Below are positions 1 to 8,923 of a stretch of DNA of 43,614 nt, piece after piece (position 1 is the stretch's first letter; each line of letters opens with the position of its first letter). The DNA comes from Romboutsia timonensis (GTDB lineage Bacteria; Bacillota; Clostridia; Peptostreptococcales; Peptostreptococcaceae), in contig NZ_LT629850.1 of assembly GCF_900106845.1 (NCBI RefSeq), positions 1,805,863 through 1,849,476 of the forward strand, given 5' to 3'. The notes beneath the pieces were generated by a model. The model ran no database searches. It was not told where the DNA came from and saw nothing but the letters and a program-made list of their open reading frames with translations. Both the position numbers and the translations under genes were made by a program.

Positions 1-121
1 TATTTCTAATACTTATAGGTATGATATCATTATATATATCATCGACTATTGTAAAAATTATAGTAAATAAATCCGTTAAATTTTCTACTTTCTGGATATA
101 ATAATTATTAAGCTCCAACAC
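1..121 (-). CDS. IS982 transposase, N-terminal part only
   Basis: The first 40 codons of an IS982 DDE transposase run off the left edge. The peptide begins MLELNNYYIQKVENLTDLF and matches the N-terminus of the other copies, being closest to the copy at 5664. The expected ATG is replaced by GTG (119-121) followed by TTG. CTAAAGGAGG at 131-140 is correctly spaced for the GTG start. Whether the element is intact cannot be seen. Confidence 0.85.
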   Translation of the reverse strand, partial: MLELNNYYIQKVENLTDLFTIIFTIVDDIYNDIIPISIRN

Positions 122-209
122 TGTAGTAACCCTCCTTTAGATTGGTGATAATCTTAGGGTACTATATTTGTTGGAGTTTTATTATTGTAAAATTTAACTA
201 GCACAATGG
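1..209 (-). mobile_element. IS982-family element, 5' end only (cut by window edge)
   Basis: The right-hand end carries the same terminal motif (TTAACTAGCACAA, 194-206) as the three complete IS982 copies in this window. It also has the same layout: terminal repeat, about 85 bp leader with a GGAGG site, then the transposase start. The rest lies left of the window. The exact outer boundary is uncertain by a few bases because the outermost bases differ from the other copies (TGG instead of GAG). Confidence 0.9.
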
Positions 210-354
210 ATTATTTATGAAATATATATCTAAATAACTAGAAATAAGTTTTAATAATAATTAAGATATTGTTTCTTTTTTGAAGTTGATTTTTATTGTA
301 GAAAATAGTAAAATTTATATAATTATTACAAATAAATATATTTTGGAGGATACA

Positions 355-819
355 ATGAAAAAATTAATAGCTTTATTATCATTAGTTTTAACATTAGGAC
401 TTGTTGGATGTTCATCTAAGTCTGAAGTTAAAGATATACCAGTTTCTGATATAAAATCAGCAATAAATAATGAAACACTTTTACCTATTCAACCTATATC
501 TGATATAGATGCAAAAGAATTTTATGTATTTGAAAATGTTAAAGATGATATAAAAGAAGGCTTTGTTTTACGAGCTATGATAAATGTAAAATTACAAGAT
601 GTATTCGTAGTTAAAACAGATAATGTTGAAAAAGTAAAAAAAGCAATAGAAGAGTATAAAACTAACAATTTAAGACGTTTCTCTGATGGATACGGAGGAG
701 AAGAAAATGCAACTGCTGTTGCTGATTCTATACTTGAAAGTGTTGGTGATTATGTCTATTTTATAGCTACTAATAATGCTAAGGATATAGAATCAAAAAT
801 ATTAGAAATGATCAAATAG
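355..819 (+). CDS. DUF4358-type lipoprotein
   Basis: This is a 154-residue predicted lipoprotein. It has a Lys-start signal peptide, a hydrophobic core and a lipobox LVGC with Cys19 as the lipidation site, so it should be anchored on the outer face of the membrane. The start at 355 is chosen over an upstream in-frame codon at 280 because GGAGGA lies at 345-350 and the signal peptide begins exactly there. The remaining 130 residues resemble the DUF4358 family, which in Firmicutes is typically encoded beside MBOAT/AlgI-like O-acyltransferase genes. The start of just such a gene follows at 1053. A role in export or acylation of a surface polymer is plausible from that neighbourhood, but no catalytic motif is visible. 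Confidence 0.75.
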   Translation: MKKLIALLSLVLTLGLVGCSSKSEVKDIPVSDIKSAINNETLLPIQPISDIDAKEFYVFENVKDDIKEGFVLRAMINVKLQDVFVVKTDNVEKVKKAIEEYKTNNLRRFSDGYGGEENATAVADSILESVGDYVYFIATNNAKDIESKILEMIK

Positions 820-837
820 TACTTATTAAAATTATAT

Positions 838-875
838 GAGTATATTAATATTTTTTATATTGATATACTCTTTTT
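838..875 (+). terminator. Intrinsic terminator after the DUF4358 gene
   Basis: The arms GAGTATAT (838-845) and ATATACTC (863-870) pair around an AT-rich loop and are followed by TTTTT. It lies 19 bp after the stop of the lipoprotein gene. Confidence 0.75.
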
Positions 876-1052
876 CAATATACTAATATATTACGAAATA
901 TATATTTATATATATTTTTCAATAAAATAATTATTTTTGAGCAATATATATCCATATCAAAAATAAGGATATATCGTTAGTGACATTAAATATTTTACTG
1001 ACACATAGCTTAATCAAAATGAATTTTTTATAAATTTAAAGGTGGTGATATA
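876..1052. other. Intergenic leader of the truncated MBOAT gene
   Basis: AT-rich spacer. It contains a short imperfect inverted repeat around ATATCC/GGATAT (about 948-973), and GGTGGTGA at 1041-1048 serves as ribosome binding site for the TTG start at 1053. No coding potential is seen. Confidence 0.4.
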
Positions 1053-1136
1053 TTGGTATTTAGTAGCATAACATTTTTATTTTACTTTCTACCACTTGTT
1101 TTATTTTGTTACTATTTAATCTGTTGTGCTAGTTAA
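1053..1136 (+). pseudogene. 5' remnant of an MBOAT (AlgI/PatB-like) O-acyltransferase gene, cut by IS982
   Basis: From TTG at 1053 the translation begins MVFSSITFLFYFLPLVLFCY, the highly recognisable N-terminal membrane segment of AlgI/DltB-like MBOAT acyltransferases, normally about 460-500 residues. After about 24 native codons the frame enters the IS982 end and stops at TAA 1134-1136. The sequence right of the IS (from 2244) does not resume an MBOAT reading frame, so the remainder of the gene has been lost, not merely interrupted. GGTGGTGA upstream is the ribosome binding site. The DUF4358 lipoprotein just upstream is the usual partner of this family. Confidence 0.8.
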
Positions 1137-2243
1137 AATTATTTTCCAAATAAAGTAAATTGATTTTTTCAAAAACAATCTCCCATAAAGATTAGTATTT
1201 GTAAATATTAACCAAATACTAATCTTTTTATCTTAGCCATAGAATCATCATTTTTCATCAATTTATTTATTAGAAATGAAATATTATGAGCTAAAACTTT
1301 TATTGAGGTTCTAGTTATAAATCCTAGCATTGATTTACTTTTAACCTTATTTAAATTTAATTGTTCTGTTAATTGAGAAAAACTAGTTTCTATCCTTCTT
1401 CTAACTTTAAATAATAGTTGTCTTACTTCTTTTGGATAGTTATCTCTACTATTTGCCCTTTTTAAGAATAGCAAATCTATATCTCTTTCACCTTTTAATT
1501 CAGGCGTTAGCCTTTTGTTAATGTATCCTTTATCTCCGATTATAGAGATAGATCTATATTTATCGCATAAATCCCATACCGCATTTCTATCATCTATGTT
1601 TGCTGGAGTTATAACATAATCAGTTAAAAATCCATCTACAGTAGTAAGTGCATGAAATTTAAATCCGAAATAAGTTTCTTTTTTAGAAGCGCATATTCCA
1701 TAGGAGGCTTCGCCTTTGAAACATTTACTAAAATGAGCTCTTCCAAACTCACATACAGGAATAGGCATACTATCTATAACTCTTATATTGTTAGAGTAAA
1801 GTTGCATAAATTCAGATATATATCCTCTTATTTTAGATATTACTAAATGTAAATTTCTTTTAGTTCTATTAAATCTAGTTCTATCTCCTAATCTTGGAAA
1901 TAGTTCTTTATATTCTCTTTTTAATAAACTAAAAAATGATTTCTCTGAGTCAATAGTTAAAAGTTCTCCAACTATACTAATAGTAATTATCTCACTATCT
2001 GAAAGTTTGCTATCCTTAATATTACGTCTATTCATTATACCAATAGGTATAATTTCATTGTATATATCATCTATAATTACAAAAATATTTGTAAACAAAT
2101 CTGTTAAATTTTCTAACTCCTGGATATAATAATTATTAAGCTCCAACATCATATAGTAAACCTCCTTTAAATTAGTATTGATAATCTTAGGTTGCTATAT
2201 TTGTTGGAGTTTTATTATTGAAAAAATTAACTAGCACAACGAG
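1121..2243 (-). mobile_element. Complete IS982-family insertion sequence (copy 2)
   Basis: The element is about 1123 bp. Its terminal inverted repeats read GTTGTGCTAGTTAA inward from both ends (1123-1136 and, reversed, 2227-2240), and it encodes one transposase on the minus strand. TTAAT flanks both sides (1116-1120 and 2244-2248) and may be a short target duplication. It is nearly identical to the copy at 30165-31288, with a handful of base differences, which implies recent transposition or recombination. Confidence 0.92.
1208..2152 (-). CDS. IS982-family DDE transposase
   Basis: This intact 314-residue transposase catalyses cut-and-paste movement of its own element. The catalytic triad is recognisable: Asp in IIDSMPIPVC (about residue 127), Asp in IIGDKGY (about 207) and Glu in RRIETSFSQL (about 255), within an IS982/IS4-like RNase H fold. 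The length is typical of the family. Two consecutive ATG codons begin the frame, with AAAGGAGG well placed upstream. It differs from the copy at 30253 by a single residue near position 40 (Met for Arg) and is about 88-90 percent identical by eye to the copy at 5664. Confidence 0.95.
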   Translation of the reverse strand: MMLELNNYYIQELENLTDLFTNIFVIIDDIYNEIIPIGIMNRRNIKDSKLSDSEIITISIVGELLTIDSEKSFFSLLKREYKELFPRLGDRTRFNRTKRNLHLVISKIRGYISEFMQLYSNNIRVIDSMPIPVCEFGRAHFSKCFKGEASYGICASKKETYFGFKFHALTTVDGFLTDYVITPANIDDRNAVWDLCDKYRSISIIGDKGYINKRLTPELKGERDIDLLFLKRANSRDNYPKEVRQLLFKVRRRIETSFSQLTEQLNLNKVKSKSMLGFITRTSIKVLAHNISFLINKLMKNDDSMAKIKRLVFG

Positions 2244-2248
2244 TTAAT

Positions 2249-2555
2249 TAAAAATAATACATAACCCACATATATTAGAACTAAAACTTTAACTTCTAAA
2301 TTACTTAGTAGATAATGATATATGAAACTATTAACCATCTAACACCATTATTTAAAAACAAATTAGATATAAAAATATCCGTTCTACTTCTACACCTAAT
2401 ACATATTGAAACATCGGTATTGAAGTTACCCCTCCTAATTCAAGCTAATAACTAAGTTTACACTCTATTAAATCTTTATATTTAAACTTCATATAAATTT
2501 AAAGTCACTTATTTATTAATCACTTCTATATACTCCTTAATTACCTCATAAAAAT
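2249..2555. other. Intergenic region right of IS982
   Basis: About 300 bp of AT-rich sequence with stops in all frames. It does not continue the interrupted MBOAT gene. No promoter, RNA or repeat was recognised before the rubrerythrin terminator. Confidence 0.4.
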
Positions 2556-2580
2556 ACCCCGTCGTATTTTACGACAGGGT
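2556..2580 (-). terminator. Terminator of rubrerythrin; member of a repeated terminator family
   Basis: ACCCcGTCGT (2556-2565) pairs with ACGACaGGGT (2571-2580). On the minus strand it is followed by a T-rich run. It lies 7 bp after the rbr stop. The same stem sequence recurs at 6828 and 8924. Confidence 0.85.
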
Positions 2581-2586
2581 TTATTT

Positions 2587-3180
2587 TTAATTTCCAAAAG
2601 GAGAGTTAGAATATAATATAAAATAACCTTGAGGATGTTGACATACTGGACAAACTTTCGGAGCTTCTAATCCAGTATGAACATGCCCACAATTTAAACA
2701 AATCCATTGTTCTTCTTTATCGCTCTTAAATAAAGTTCCATCTTCTATCTTTTGAGCAAAATTTCCAAATCTATCTCCATGTATTTTTTCTATTTGAGCT
2801 ATTTTATCAAAACTATTAGCTACAGCTAAAAAGCCTTCTTCTCTAGCAGTATTTGCAAAGCTCTTATAAACTTCTTCCCATTCTTCATATTCATCATGTT
2901 GGGCTGCCCTTAATGTTTGTGCTATATTATCAAATATTTCTACTGGATATCCACCATCTATATGTATAGTTCCTCCAGATAATTCCTTAAGATGATTGTA
3001 AAATACCTTTGCATGAGCTCTTTCTTGGTCTGCAGTATATAAAAAAGCTTGCTCTATTAAAGCTAACTTTTCACCTTTTGCTTGCGATGCACCAAAAGTA
3101 TACCTATTTCTAGCTTGACTTTCTCCAGCAAAAGCTTTCATTAAATTTATTCTAGTTTTACTATCTCTTAATTGATTCAT
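2587..3180 (-). CDS. rbr: Rubrerythrin
   Basis: This 197-residue non-haem iron protein reduces hydrogen peroxide in the cytoplasm of anaerobes, using electrons from rubredoxin or NADH oxidoreductases. The N-terminal ferritin-like domain (about 1-145) carries the diiron ligands E20, E53, H56, E97, E100, E131 and H134. A C-terminal rubredoxin domain (about 155-192) has the two knuckles CLNCGH and CPVCQHP that hold a single iron. Length and order are those of classical rubrerythrin. The ATG is preceded by AGGAGGTAGGT. It is monocistronic, with its own terminator. It is probably induced by peroxide or oxygen as in relatives, though no PerR box was identified. Confidence 0.96.
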   Translation of the reverse strand: MNQLRDSKTRINLMKAFAGESQARNRYTFGASQAKGEKLALIEQAFLYTADQERAHAKVFYNHLKELSGGTIHIDGGYPVEIFDNIAQTLRAAQHDEYEEWEEVYKSFANTAREEGFLAVANSFDKIAQIEKIHGDRFGNFAQKIEDGTLFKSDKEEQWICLNCGHVHTGLEAPKVCPVCQHPQGYFILYSNSPFGN

Positions 3181-3558
3181 ACCTACCTCCTAATGTATAT
3201 ACCCTAATACATATTTTTTAAATACATTTATTTTATTTAATTTAAAAAATGAGTCATTACACTAGTCATATATAAATAAAAATGTATTATACTAATTATA
3301 TTAGTTATAGATGATAATAATGATAGTTTATTTATAAGATATTTTTTGTTTTATTTAACTTCAATTTATTAAAAAATCATTTTATTATCTATTTAGTTAA
3401 TTATAAATATAATTCCTATTACAACAATACTTATAATATATGTAACTTTACCTGATTAAATACCCTTACTATATGTGTAGAGCAATTTCTAATTCTAACT
3501 AAATCCTTATCTATTATTCCTAATAAAAGTTCTAGTGATTTGGTAAATTTAAATTATG
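3181..3558. other. Intergenic region between DUF389 and rubrerythrin genes
   Basis: 378 bp of very AT-rich DNA. The stretch near 3296-3312 has an imperfect palindrome (ACTAATTATATTAGT) and likely holds the rubrerythrin promoter. No gene was recognised, and no clear terminator for the DUF389 gene was seen. Confidence 0.4.
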
Positions 3559-4836
3559 CTATATAGAATTCTCTATATAAACTTTTGCATCATCCGAATT
3601 TAACCTTACTCTAAACCAATTTTCAATATTATCAATATTTCTATTAATATTTTCACTATCACTATATATTATGATTACTGGTATATTTTTATCTTTATCT
3701 GTTTCTCCATCTACATAACCCATATACATATTTTTAATTTCCGGATATATAGATTTTAACTCATTAAATATAGCATTTTCGTTAACATTATTTTGATTCT
3801 TTTCAATGTCACTTGTATTATCAGTAGCAAAGGAATTTAAATTATTCTTTATATCATTTATATATTTTTCTAAGTTTGATATATCACTTCCATCTTGCTT
3901 TATTATTAATCTTTTACCTTCTAATCCATAGTAAGAAAGATTTTTGTTTAAAGTTTTCAAATCACTATCTGTTATAATATCTCCTACAGTAACTAAGGTT
4001 ATAGTATTTTTATTTATACTTTTGCTTAATACATATTGTCTAGATAATTCTTTAGATATAAAATCATTTAAGTTTTTTTCATCTATAGTTTCTCTAATCA
4101 TTAAAATAGCGGATATCATGCTCGGTATCATAACAATAATTGATGATATAAATATAAATTTTCTAACTCTATGTTGTTTTTCATAATCTACACTTTTTTT
4201 ATGAGGTATGTTTAGTGCTTTCGTAACTATGAATGTTGATATAGCTATAAAGAAACAATTTATAAAAAATAAATATCCTGCACCTAAAAATATATTTGGT
4301 TGCTTTGTTGCTAATCCATATCCAACAGTACATAATGGTGGCATAAGAGCTGTTGCTATAGCAACTCCTGGTATTACATTACTTGTTTTAGTACGAGTTA
4401 AACCTATCATGCCAGCTATCCCACCAGTAAAAGCAATTATTACATCCCATATAGTAGGGCTTGTTCTTGCTAAAATCTCACTCCCCGCAGTAGTTATCGG
4501 TGTTATACTAAAGTATAAAGTAGATGTTAGTACACTTATTAAAATAGAAATTCCTAATATTCTAAATCCGTCCTTTAATAACTTAACATCATAAGTTCCT
4601 ACCCCGTAACCTATTCCTATAATACTTCCCATAAGGGGTGATATTAGCATAGCCCCTATAATTACTGCTACTGAATTCATATTAAGACCTATAGAAGCAA
4701 TAATTATTGCACACATTAGTATTATAAAATTAGAACCATGTACATTCATTCCTTCTAAAATATTTTCATATATCTCTTCTCCACTAGCTTGATTTTTGGT
4801 AAATTCATATTTAAAGCTATTTATACTAAACTTCAC
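3559..4836 (-). CDS. DUF389 family membrane protein
   Basis: A 425-residue inner-membrane protein of the DUF389 / conserved hydrophobic domain family, function unknown. About six hydrophobic segments occupy residues 35-255. They include the family's Gly/Pro-rich signatures NSVAVIIGAMLISPLMGSI and ALMPPLCTVGYGL, and SNVIPGVAIATAL. The C-terminal 160 residues (about 262-425) are soluble and acidic, with alternating beta/alpha character, and probably face the cytoplasm. The start is GTG with GGAGGA nine bases upstream. It stands alone between rubrerythrin and a divergent small gene. Substrate or transport activity is not established for the family. Confidence 0.85.
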   Translation of the reverse strand: MKFSINSFKYEFTKNQASGEEIYENILEGMNVHGSNFIILMCAIIIASIGLNMNSVAVIIGAMLISPLMGSIIGIGYGVGTYDVKLLKDGFRILGISILISVLTSTLYFSITPITTAGSEILARTSPTIWDVIIAFTGGIAGMIGLTRTKTSNVIPGVAIATALMPPLCTVGYGLATKQPNIFLGAGYLFFINCFFIAISTFIVTKALNIPHKKSVDYEKQHRVRKFIFISSIIVMIPSMISAILMIRETIDEKNLNDFISKELSRQYVLSKSINKNTITLVTVGDIITDSDLKTLNKNLSYYGLEGKRLIIKQDGSDISNLEKYINDIKNNLNSFATDNTSDIEKNQNNVNENAIFNELKSIYPEIKNMYMGYVDGETDKDKNIPVIIIYSDSENINRNIDNIENWFRVRLNSDDAKVYIENSI

Positions 4837-5098
4837 AAATTTATCCTCCTATACTACTATTTTCTTTAATAGCTTTTAACATATTATTAAAATTATGCAT
4901 ATCACTGTAAATGAAGTTTCATCCATTTAAATCTGTATTTTATAATTGACTCAAATATATAAAATTTAAATTTTATATAAATTTATGCTAGTATAATATT
5001 ATAAAAATATTAATATCTATTAAATCATATCAATATAAAGGTATACCATTTTTTTACTGGGATAAGATATACATATATAAATTTATAGGAGAGTATTT

Positions 5099-5557
5099 AT
5101 GGAGATTTTTATCACAATTATAATTTTTATGTTTTTAGCTTTGTTTTTAGCTAAGGCTTTAAAGAGATTTATTGTATTATCTTTGTTTATAACTTTATCA
5201 GGTATATTATATATACGTGTTAATTTAACATTTTTAGTTAGTATTATTTTAGCTGTAATTATATTAAAAGGATGTAAAGATACCTTATTTAATCTGAAAA
5301 TGACTACTATGTGTATATTTAAACCTAGATATAAATTTAAAGAAAGGTTTCTCGGTAAGATGGTTAATGTTTTATTTGAACTTAATTTTACTATATTTGT
5401 TTGTATTTCTTATTTAACCTTAATTAATTATGTACCTTATCTTTTTGAAATTGATAATAAATTTATTGCTATAGCTTTTATAACTATATATCTTATACAA
5501 TTTATAAAGAAAGTTATTTTTTCGAAGGGCTATTATTCAAATATATTTTTAACTTAG
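5099..5557 (+). CDS. Small integral membrane protein, unknown
   Basis: This 152-residue hydrophobic protein is not recognised. About four membrane segments are visible (roughly 2-22, 28-60, 92-115 and 122-143), separated by a basic stretch at about 62-88 (KGCKDTLFNLKMTTMCIF onward). GGAGAG lies eight bases before the ATG. The stop is only 14 bp from the IS982 insertion at 5572, so the gene survives intact but its original terminator has been displaced to the far side of the IS (6714-6735). It is divergent from the DUF389 gene, so both may share a promoter region at 4840-5090. Confidence 0.6.
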   Translation: MEIFITIIIFMFLALFLAKALKRFIVLSLFITLSGILYIRVNLTFLVSIILAVIILKGCKDTLFNLKMTTMCIFKPRYKFKERFLGKMVNVLFELNFTIFVCISYLTLINYVPYLFEIDNKFIAIAFITIYLIQFIKKVIFSKGYYSNIFLT

Positions 5558-5571
5558 ATTATATTAAATAA

Positions 5572-6692
5572 CTCGTTGTGCTAGTTAATTTTTACAATAA
5601 TAAAACTCCAACAAATATAGCACCCTAAGATTAGTAGCATTAATCTAAAGGAGGGTTACTATAATGTTGGAGCTTAATAATTATTATATCCAAGAAATTG
5701 AAAATTTAACTGATTTATTTACTATAATTTATACAATAGTTGATGATGTGTACAACGATATTATTCCTATAAGCATTAGAAATAGACGTAATATTAAGGA
5801 GTGTAAGCTTTCAGATAGTGAAATAATCACTATAAGTATAGTTGGAGAACTTCTGACTATTGACTCAGAAAAAGCATTCTTTAGTTTATTGAGCAGAGAA
5901 TATATAAAACTATTTCCTAAATTAGGAGATAGAACTAGATTTAATAGAACTAAACGAAATCTACATGCTGTAATTAAAGAAATACGAGAATATATTTCAG
6001 AATATATTCAAGCGTATTCTAATAATATAAGAATTATAGACAGCATGCCTATTCCTGTATGTGAGTTTGGTAGAGCTCATTTTAGCAAGTGCTTTAAAGG
6101 CGAAGCCTCTTATGGTAGATGTCCATCAAAGAAACAAACATATTTTGGATTTAAGTTTCATGCACTTACTACAGTAGACGGTTTCTTAACTGACTATGTT
6201 ATAACTCCAGCCAACATAGATGATAGAAATACAGTGTGGGATTTATGTGATAAATATAATTCTATTTCTATTATAGGTGATAAAGGATATGTCAATAAAA
6301 GGCTAACGCCTGAGTTAAAAGGTGAAAGAGATATAAATTTATTATTCTTAAAAAGAGGTAATAGCAAAGATAACTATCCAAAAGAAATAAGACAACTAAT
6401 ATTTAAAATCAGAAGAAGGATAGAAACCAGCTTTTCTCAATTAACAGAGCAATTAAATTTAAATAAAGTTAAAAGTAAATCAATGCTAGGATTTATAACT
6501 AGAACTTCGATAAAAGTTTTAGCTCATAATATTTCATTTTTAATAAATAAACTTATGGGAAATTATGATTCTATAGCTAAAATAAAAAGGTTAGTATTTG
6601 GTTAAAATTTACAAATACCAACCTATAATAAGGTATTATTTTTTGCGAAAAGCAATTTACTTTATTTGGAAAAATTTTAACTAGCACAACAG
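5572..6692 (+). mobile_element. Complete IS982-family insertion sequence (copy 3), 9-bp target duplication
   Basis: The element is about 1121 bp, begins CTCGTTGTGCTAGTTAA and ends with the inverted motif CTAGCACAACAG. It is flanked by an exact 9-bp direct repeat ATTAAATAA at 5563-5571 and 6693-6701, which fixes the boundaries. It is on the opposite strand to the other copies and more diverged from them. Confidence 0.95.
5664..6605 (+). CDS. IS982-family DDE transposase
   Basis: An intact 313-residue transposase with catalytic D126 (IIDSMPIPVC), D206 (IIGDKGY) and E254 (RRIETSFSQL). The ATG follows AAAGGAGGG with normal spacing. It differs from the copies at 1208 and 30253 at several dozen positions, so it belongs to an older or independently acquired lineage of the same IS. 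Full length suggests it can still act. Confidence 0.95.
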   Translation: MLELNNYYIQEIENLTDLFTIIYTIVDDVYNDIIPISIRNRRNIKECKLSDSEIITISIVGELLTIDSEKAFFSLLSREYIKLFPKLGDRTRFNRTKRNLHAVIKEIREYISEYIQAYSNNIRIIDSMPIPVCEFGRAHFSKCFKGEASYGRCPSKKQTYFGFKFHALTTVDGFLTDYVITPANIDDRNTVWDLCDKYNSISIIGDKGYVNKRLTPELKGERDINLLFLKRGNSKDNYPKEIRQLIFKIRRRIETSFSQLTEQLNLNKVKSKSMLGFITRTSIKVLAHNISFLINKLMGNYDSIAKIKRLVFG

Positions 6693-6713
6693 ATTAAATA
6701 ATATAAATCATAT

Positions 6714-6735
6714 CGTCGTGTTTTACGACTTTTGT
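6714..6735 (+). terminator. Displaced terminator of the membrane-protein gene at 5099
   Basis: GTCGT/ACGAC arms around GTTTT, followed by TTTTGTTG. Before IS982 inserted, it would have lain about 20 bp after the stop at 5557. The short stem and imperfect T run keep confidence modest. Confidence 0.45.
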
Positions 6736-6827
6736 TGATCATTTTTAATTATATCAAGACATAGCACTTATTCACCATAATTTATATTTTCTCGATTTTT
6801 TAACAATATAAATTTAAATATAAAAAT

Positions 6828-6852
6828 ACCCCGTCATATTTTTTGACGGGGT
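6828..6852 (-). terminator. Terminator of the rhodanese operon
   Basis: ACCCCGTCA (6828-6836) and TGACGGGGT (6844-6852) form a perfect 9-bp stem, with a T-rich tract next to it on the minus strand, 5 bp beyond the last stop codon. It is a sequence relative of the terminators at 2556 and 8924. Confidence 0.88.
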
Positions 6853-6857
6853 TATTT

Positions 6858-7304
6858 TTATTGCTTAAACTTTTTATCTATAAGCCAAGTTACGAATAAT
6901 ACTAAAACCTGTATCATAAGTACTAATGCAAAAGCCATAATAAAATAATGATACGCTAGCATATTTATAAAATAACTGCTGCTCATAACTATATACAATA
7001 TTAAACTAATTAATAAAGTCAATATAGATTGAATTTTAAAAAATCTATTTCTTTTACTTCTTAATGCCATAATAGCTAAAACTAAAAATATAGCTATGAA
7101 AATAATCAAAATAGTCTTTTGAGTATTTATATTGCTTTGTGAAAAAATACCATTTTCAAACTGATATCTTCTATAATAAACATGATGCATAACACCAGCT
7201 TTTTTATTAGTTAAATACTCAACTACAAAAGTTCCTATAACTATTCCAACTTGAATTATAAGAGTTAATATATATAATATCTTAACCCATAATTTATTTT
7301 TCAT
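6858..7304 (-). CDS. Small four-helix membrane protein coupled to the rhodanese gene
   Basis: A 148-residue integral membrane protein with about four hydrophobic segments (8-30, 63-83, 92-112 and 118-142) and a short extracytoplasmic loop rich in Tyr (HHVYYRRYQF) after the first. The family was not recognised. Its ATG overlaps the stop of the upstream rhodanese gene by one base (TAATG), so translation is coupled and the two probably work together. It may anchor or serve the rhodanese lipoprotein at the membrane. No Cys pair or haem motif is visible. Confidence 0.65.
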   Translation of the reverse strand: MKNKLWVKILYILTLIIQVGIVIGTFVVEYLTNKKAGVMHHVYYRRYQFENGIFSQSNINTQKTILIIFIAIFLVLAIMALRSKRNRFFKIQSILTLLISLILYIVMSSSYFINMLAYHYFIMAFALVLMIQVLVLFVTWLIDKKFKQ

Positions 7305-8668
7305 TATTTAGGTTCCCCTGTTTCTGTAGGATTAGAAGTATCATTACTCCATCCAATCCATCCATCACTGTATAATGAAGTATTATCAAATCCCATAACA
7401 TTAGCATAAGTTAAAACTTCTGCAGCTCTCCATCCACTACCACACATAAACATTAAATGCTTATTAGTATCAATTCCTGCATCTTTCCATAAAGCTTTTA
7501 TTTCATCTGCATTTCTCATAGTGTTGTCTATATTTCTATAGTCCTCTAAAGTTGTAGCACTAGTTCCTGCATAACCATATACAGCTCCTGGGATACGTCC
7601 TTTTTTATCGTGGTAGCTATATCCACTAATTTTACCTATATACTCATCCCAACTACGGTTATCTACTAATACATTATTTGAATCTTTTAACATTTCTTTT
7701 AATTCAGCTTGTGTATCTATTAAATCAGGATTTGCTGGTATTGTTGCTCCAAAATCATTTCCAGCTACTGGCTTATTACTCTTTGTTTCAAGTTCATATC
7801 CAGCGCTTGTCCAAGCGTTATTTCCACCATTTAATACCCTTACATCATTTATACCTATGTAACGAAGTACTACTGCAACTCTGTATGAAGCCATTACATC
7901 AGGACCTGTTACTATTACAGTATCATCCTTTGTAAATCCATAATCATTAGCAAACTTAGCTAACTCTTCATCACTTGCTAACATCCATTGTGGAGGTGGT
8001 TCTACTGTATCTGTATTTATATGAACACTAGTTGGAACATGTCCCTTAGAATATGCCTCTGATTCTTCTCCCCAACTTGCTTCAACTATTTTTATATTTT
8101 TTGAGTTTTCAAATGTTTCTGGTTTCTTACCATCTAAAATATCATTAACTATAGTTGCTGGTACTATCATTTCATAATTTTCATAGCTTTCCATTGGTAA
8201 ACTTTCATCCTTAGCCCAATCAGCTACATTATATGTATATAAGTTTTTATAACCTTTTTCACTTAAATAGTTTGCAACTTCTTTTGCATCTTTTCCATTT
8301 GCGTCATATAACACTATGTTTTTATCTTTTTCTATACCTTTAGTTTCTAATGCCTTATCTAAAGTTTTTTCTTTGTCCTTAGAATCAACAGTTAGCCAGT
8401 TAGCTGAAAAATCTACTGCACCTTTTATATGCCCTCCTCTTTCAACTTCATCTAACTTCCATCCATTAAAAGCATCATTTATACGAGTATCTACTACAAC
8501 CCAAGAATCATCTGATAACTTATCTTGTAATTCTTTTGTAGCTATAGTTTTTACTTCTATATCTGCTACTTTTTGATTTTCCTTTTCATTACTGCATCCT
8601 GCAAATAGAGCCATAGTTAAAACTAATGCAGACAGTAATGAAGCTTTTTTACTTAACTTCTTTATCAT
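7304..8668 (-). CDS. Three-domain rhodanese (sulfurtransferase) lipoprotein
   Basis: A 454-residue exported protein. The signal peptide ends in the lipobox LFAGC (Cys25). Three rhodanese-like domains follow at roughly 35-160, 170-300 and 315-445. Only the third has a catalytic loop, MFMCGSGWRAA with Cys409. In the first the loop reads LYDANGKDA and in the second VTGPDVMASYR, so both lack the persulfide-forming Cys and are probably structural or substrate-binding. The protein should act outside the cytoplasm, transferring sulfane sulfur (for example from thiosulfate) or sensing it; the true substrate is unknown. It is first in a two-gene operon with the membrane protein at 6858. Confidence 0.88.
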   Translation of the reverse strand: MIKKLSKKASLLSALVLTMALFAGCSNEKENQKVADIEVKTIATKELQDKLSDDSWVVVDTRINDAFNGWKLDEVERGGHIKGAVDFSANWLTVDSKDKEKTLDKALETKGIEKDKNIVLYDANGKDAKEVANYLSEKGYKNLYTYNVADWAKDESLPMESYENYEMIVPATIVNDILDGKKPETFENSKNIKIVEASWGEESEAYSKGHVPTSVHINTDTVEPPPQWMLASDEELAKFANDYGFTKDDTVIVTGPDVMASYRVAVVLRYIGINDVRVLNGGNNAWTSAGYELETKSNKPVAGNDFGATIPANPDLIDTQAELKEMLKDSNNVLVDNRSWDEYIGKISGYSYHDKKGRIPGAVYGYAGTSATTLEDYRNIDNTMRNADEIKALWKDAGIDTNKHLMFMCGSGWRAAEVLTYANVMGFDNTSLYSDGWIGWSNDTSNPTETGEPK

Positions 8669-8923
8669 TTAACTCTCCTTTATGTTTATATATAATTGCA
8701 TTTTGACTTTATAATTATATTTTAAATTTCAATATATGTATAATAGATTTTTTCTATAATATATTTTTTATTTATAGCTATTATCTATTTTAGTGTATTA
8801 GTTTTCTTATTATAACTTTAATATTATTATATGTATTTCTTATATTTATTATAATATTCTCATTATATATAATTAATTATATTAAGAATTAGATGTTTAA
8901 ACTTAAGTAAAGTATTATAAAAA

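Noticed and set aside
1652-1846. Plus-strand open frame inside IS982 (also 30697-30891)
   Set aside because: Antisense shadow of the transposase; no ribosome binding site, and present only because the two IS copies are identical.
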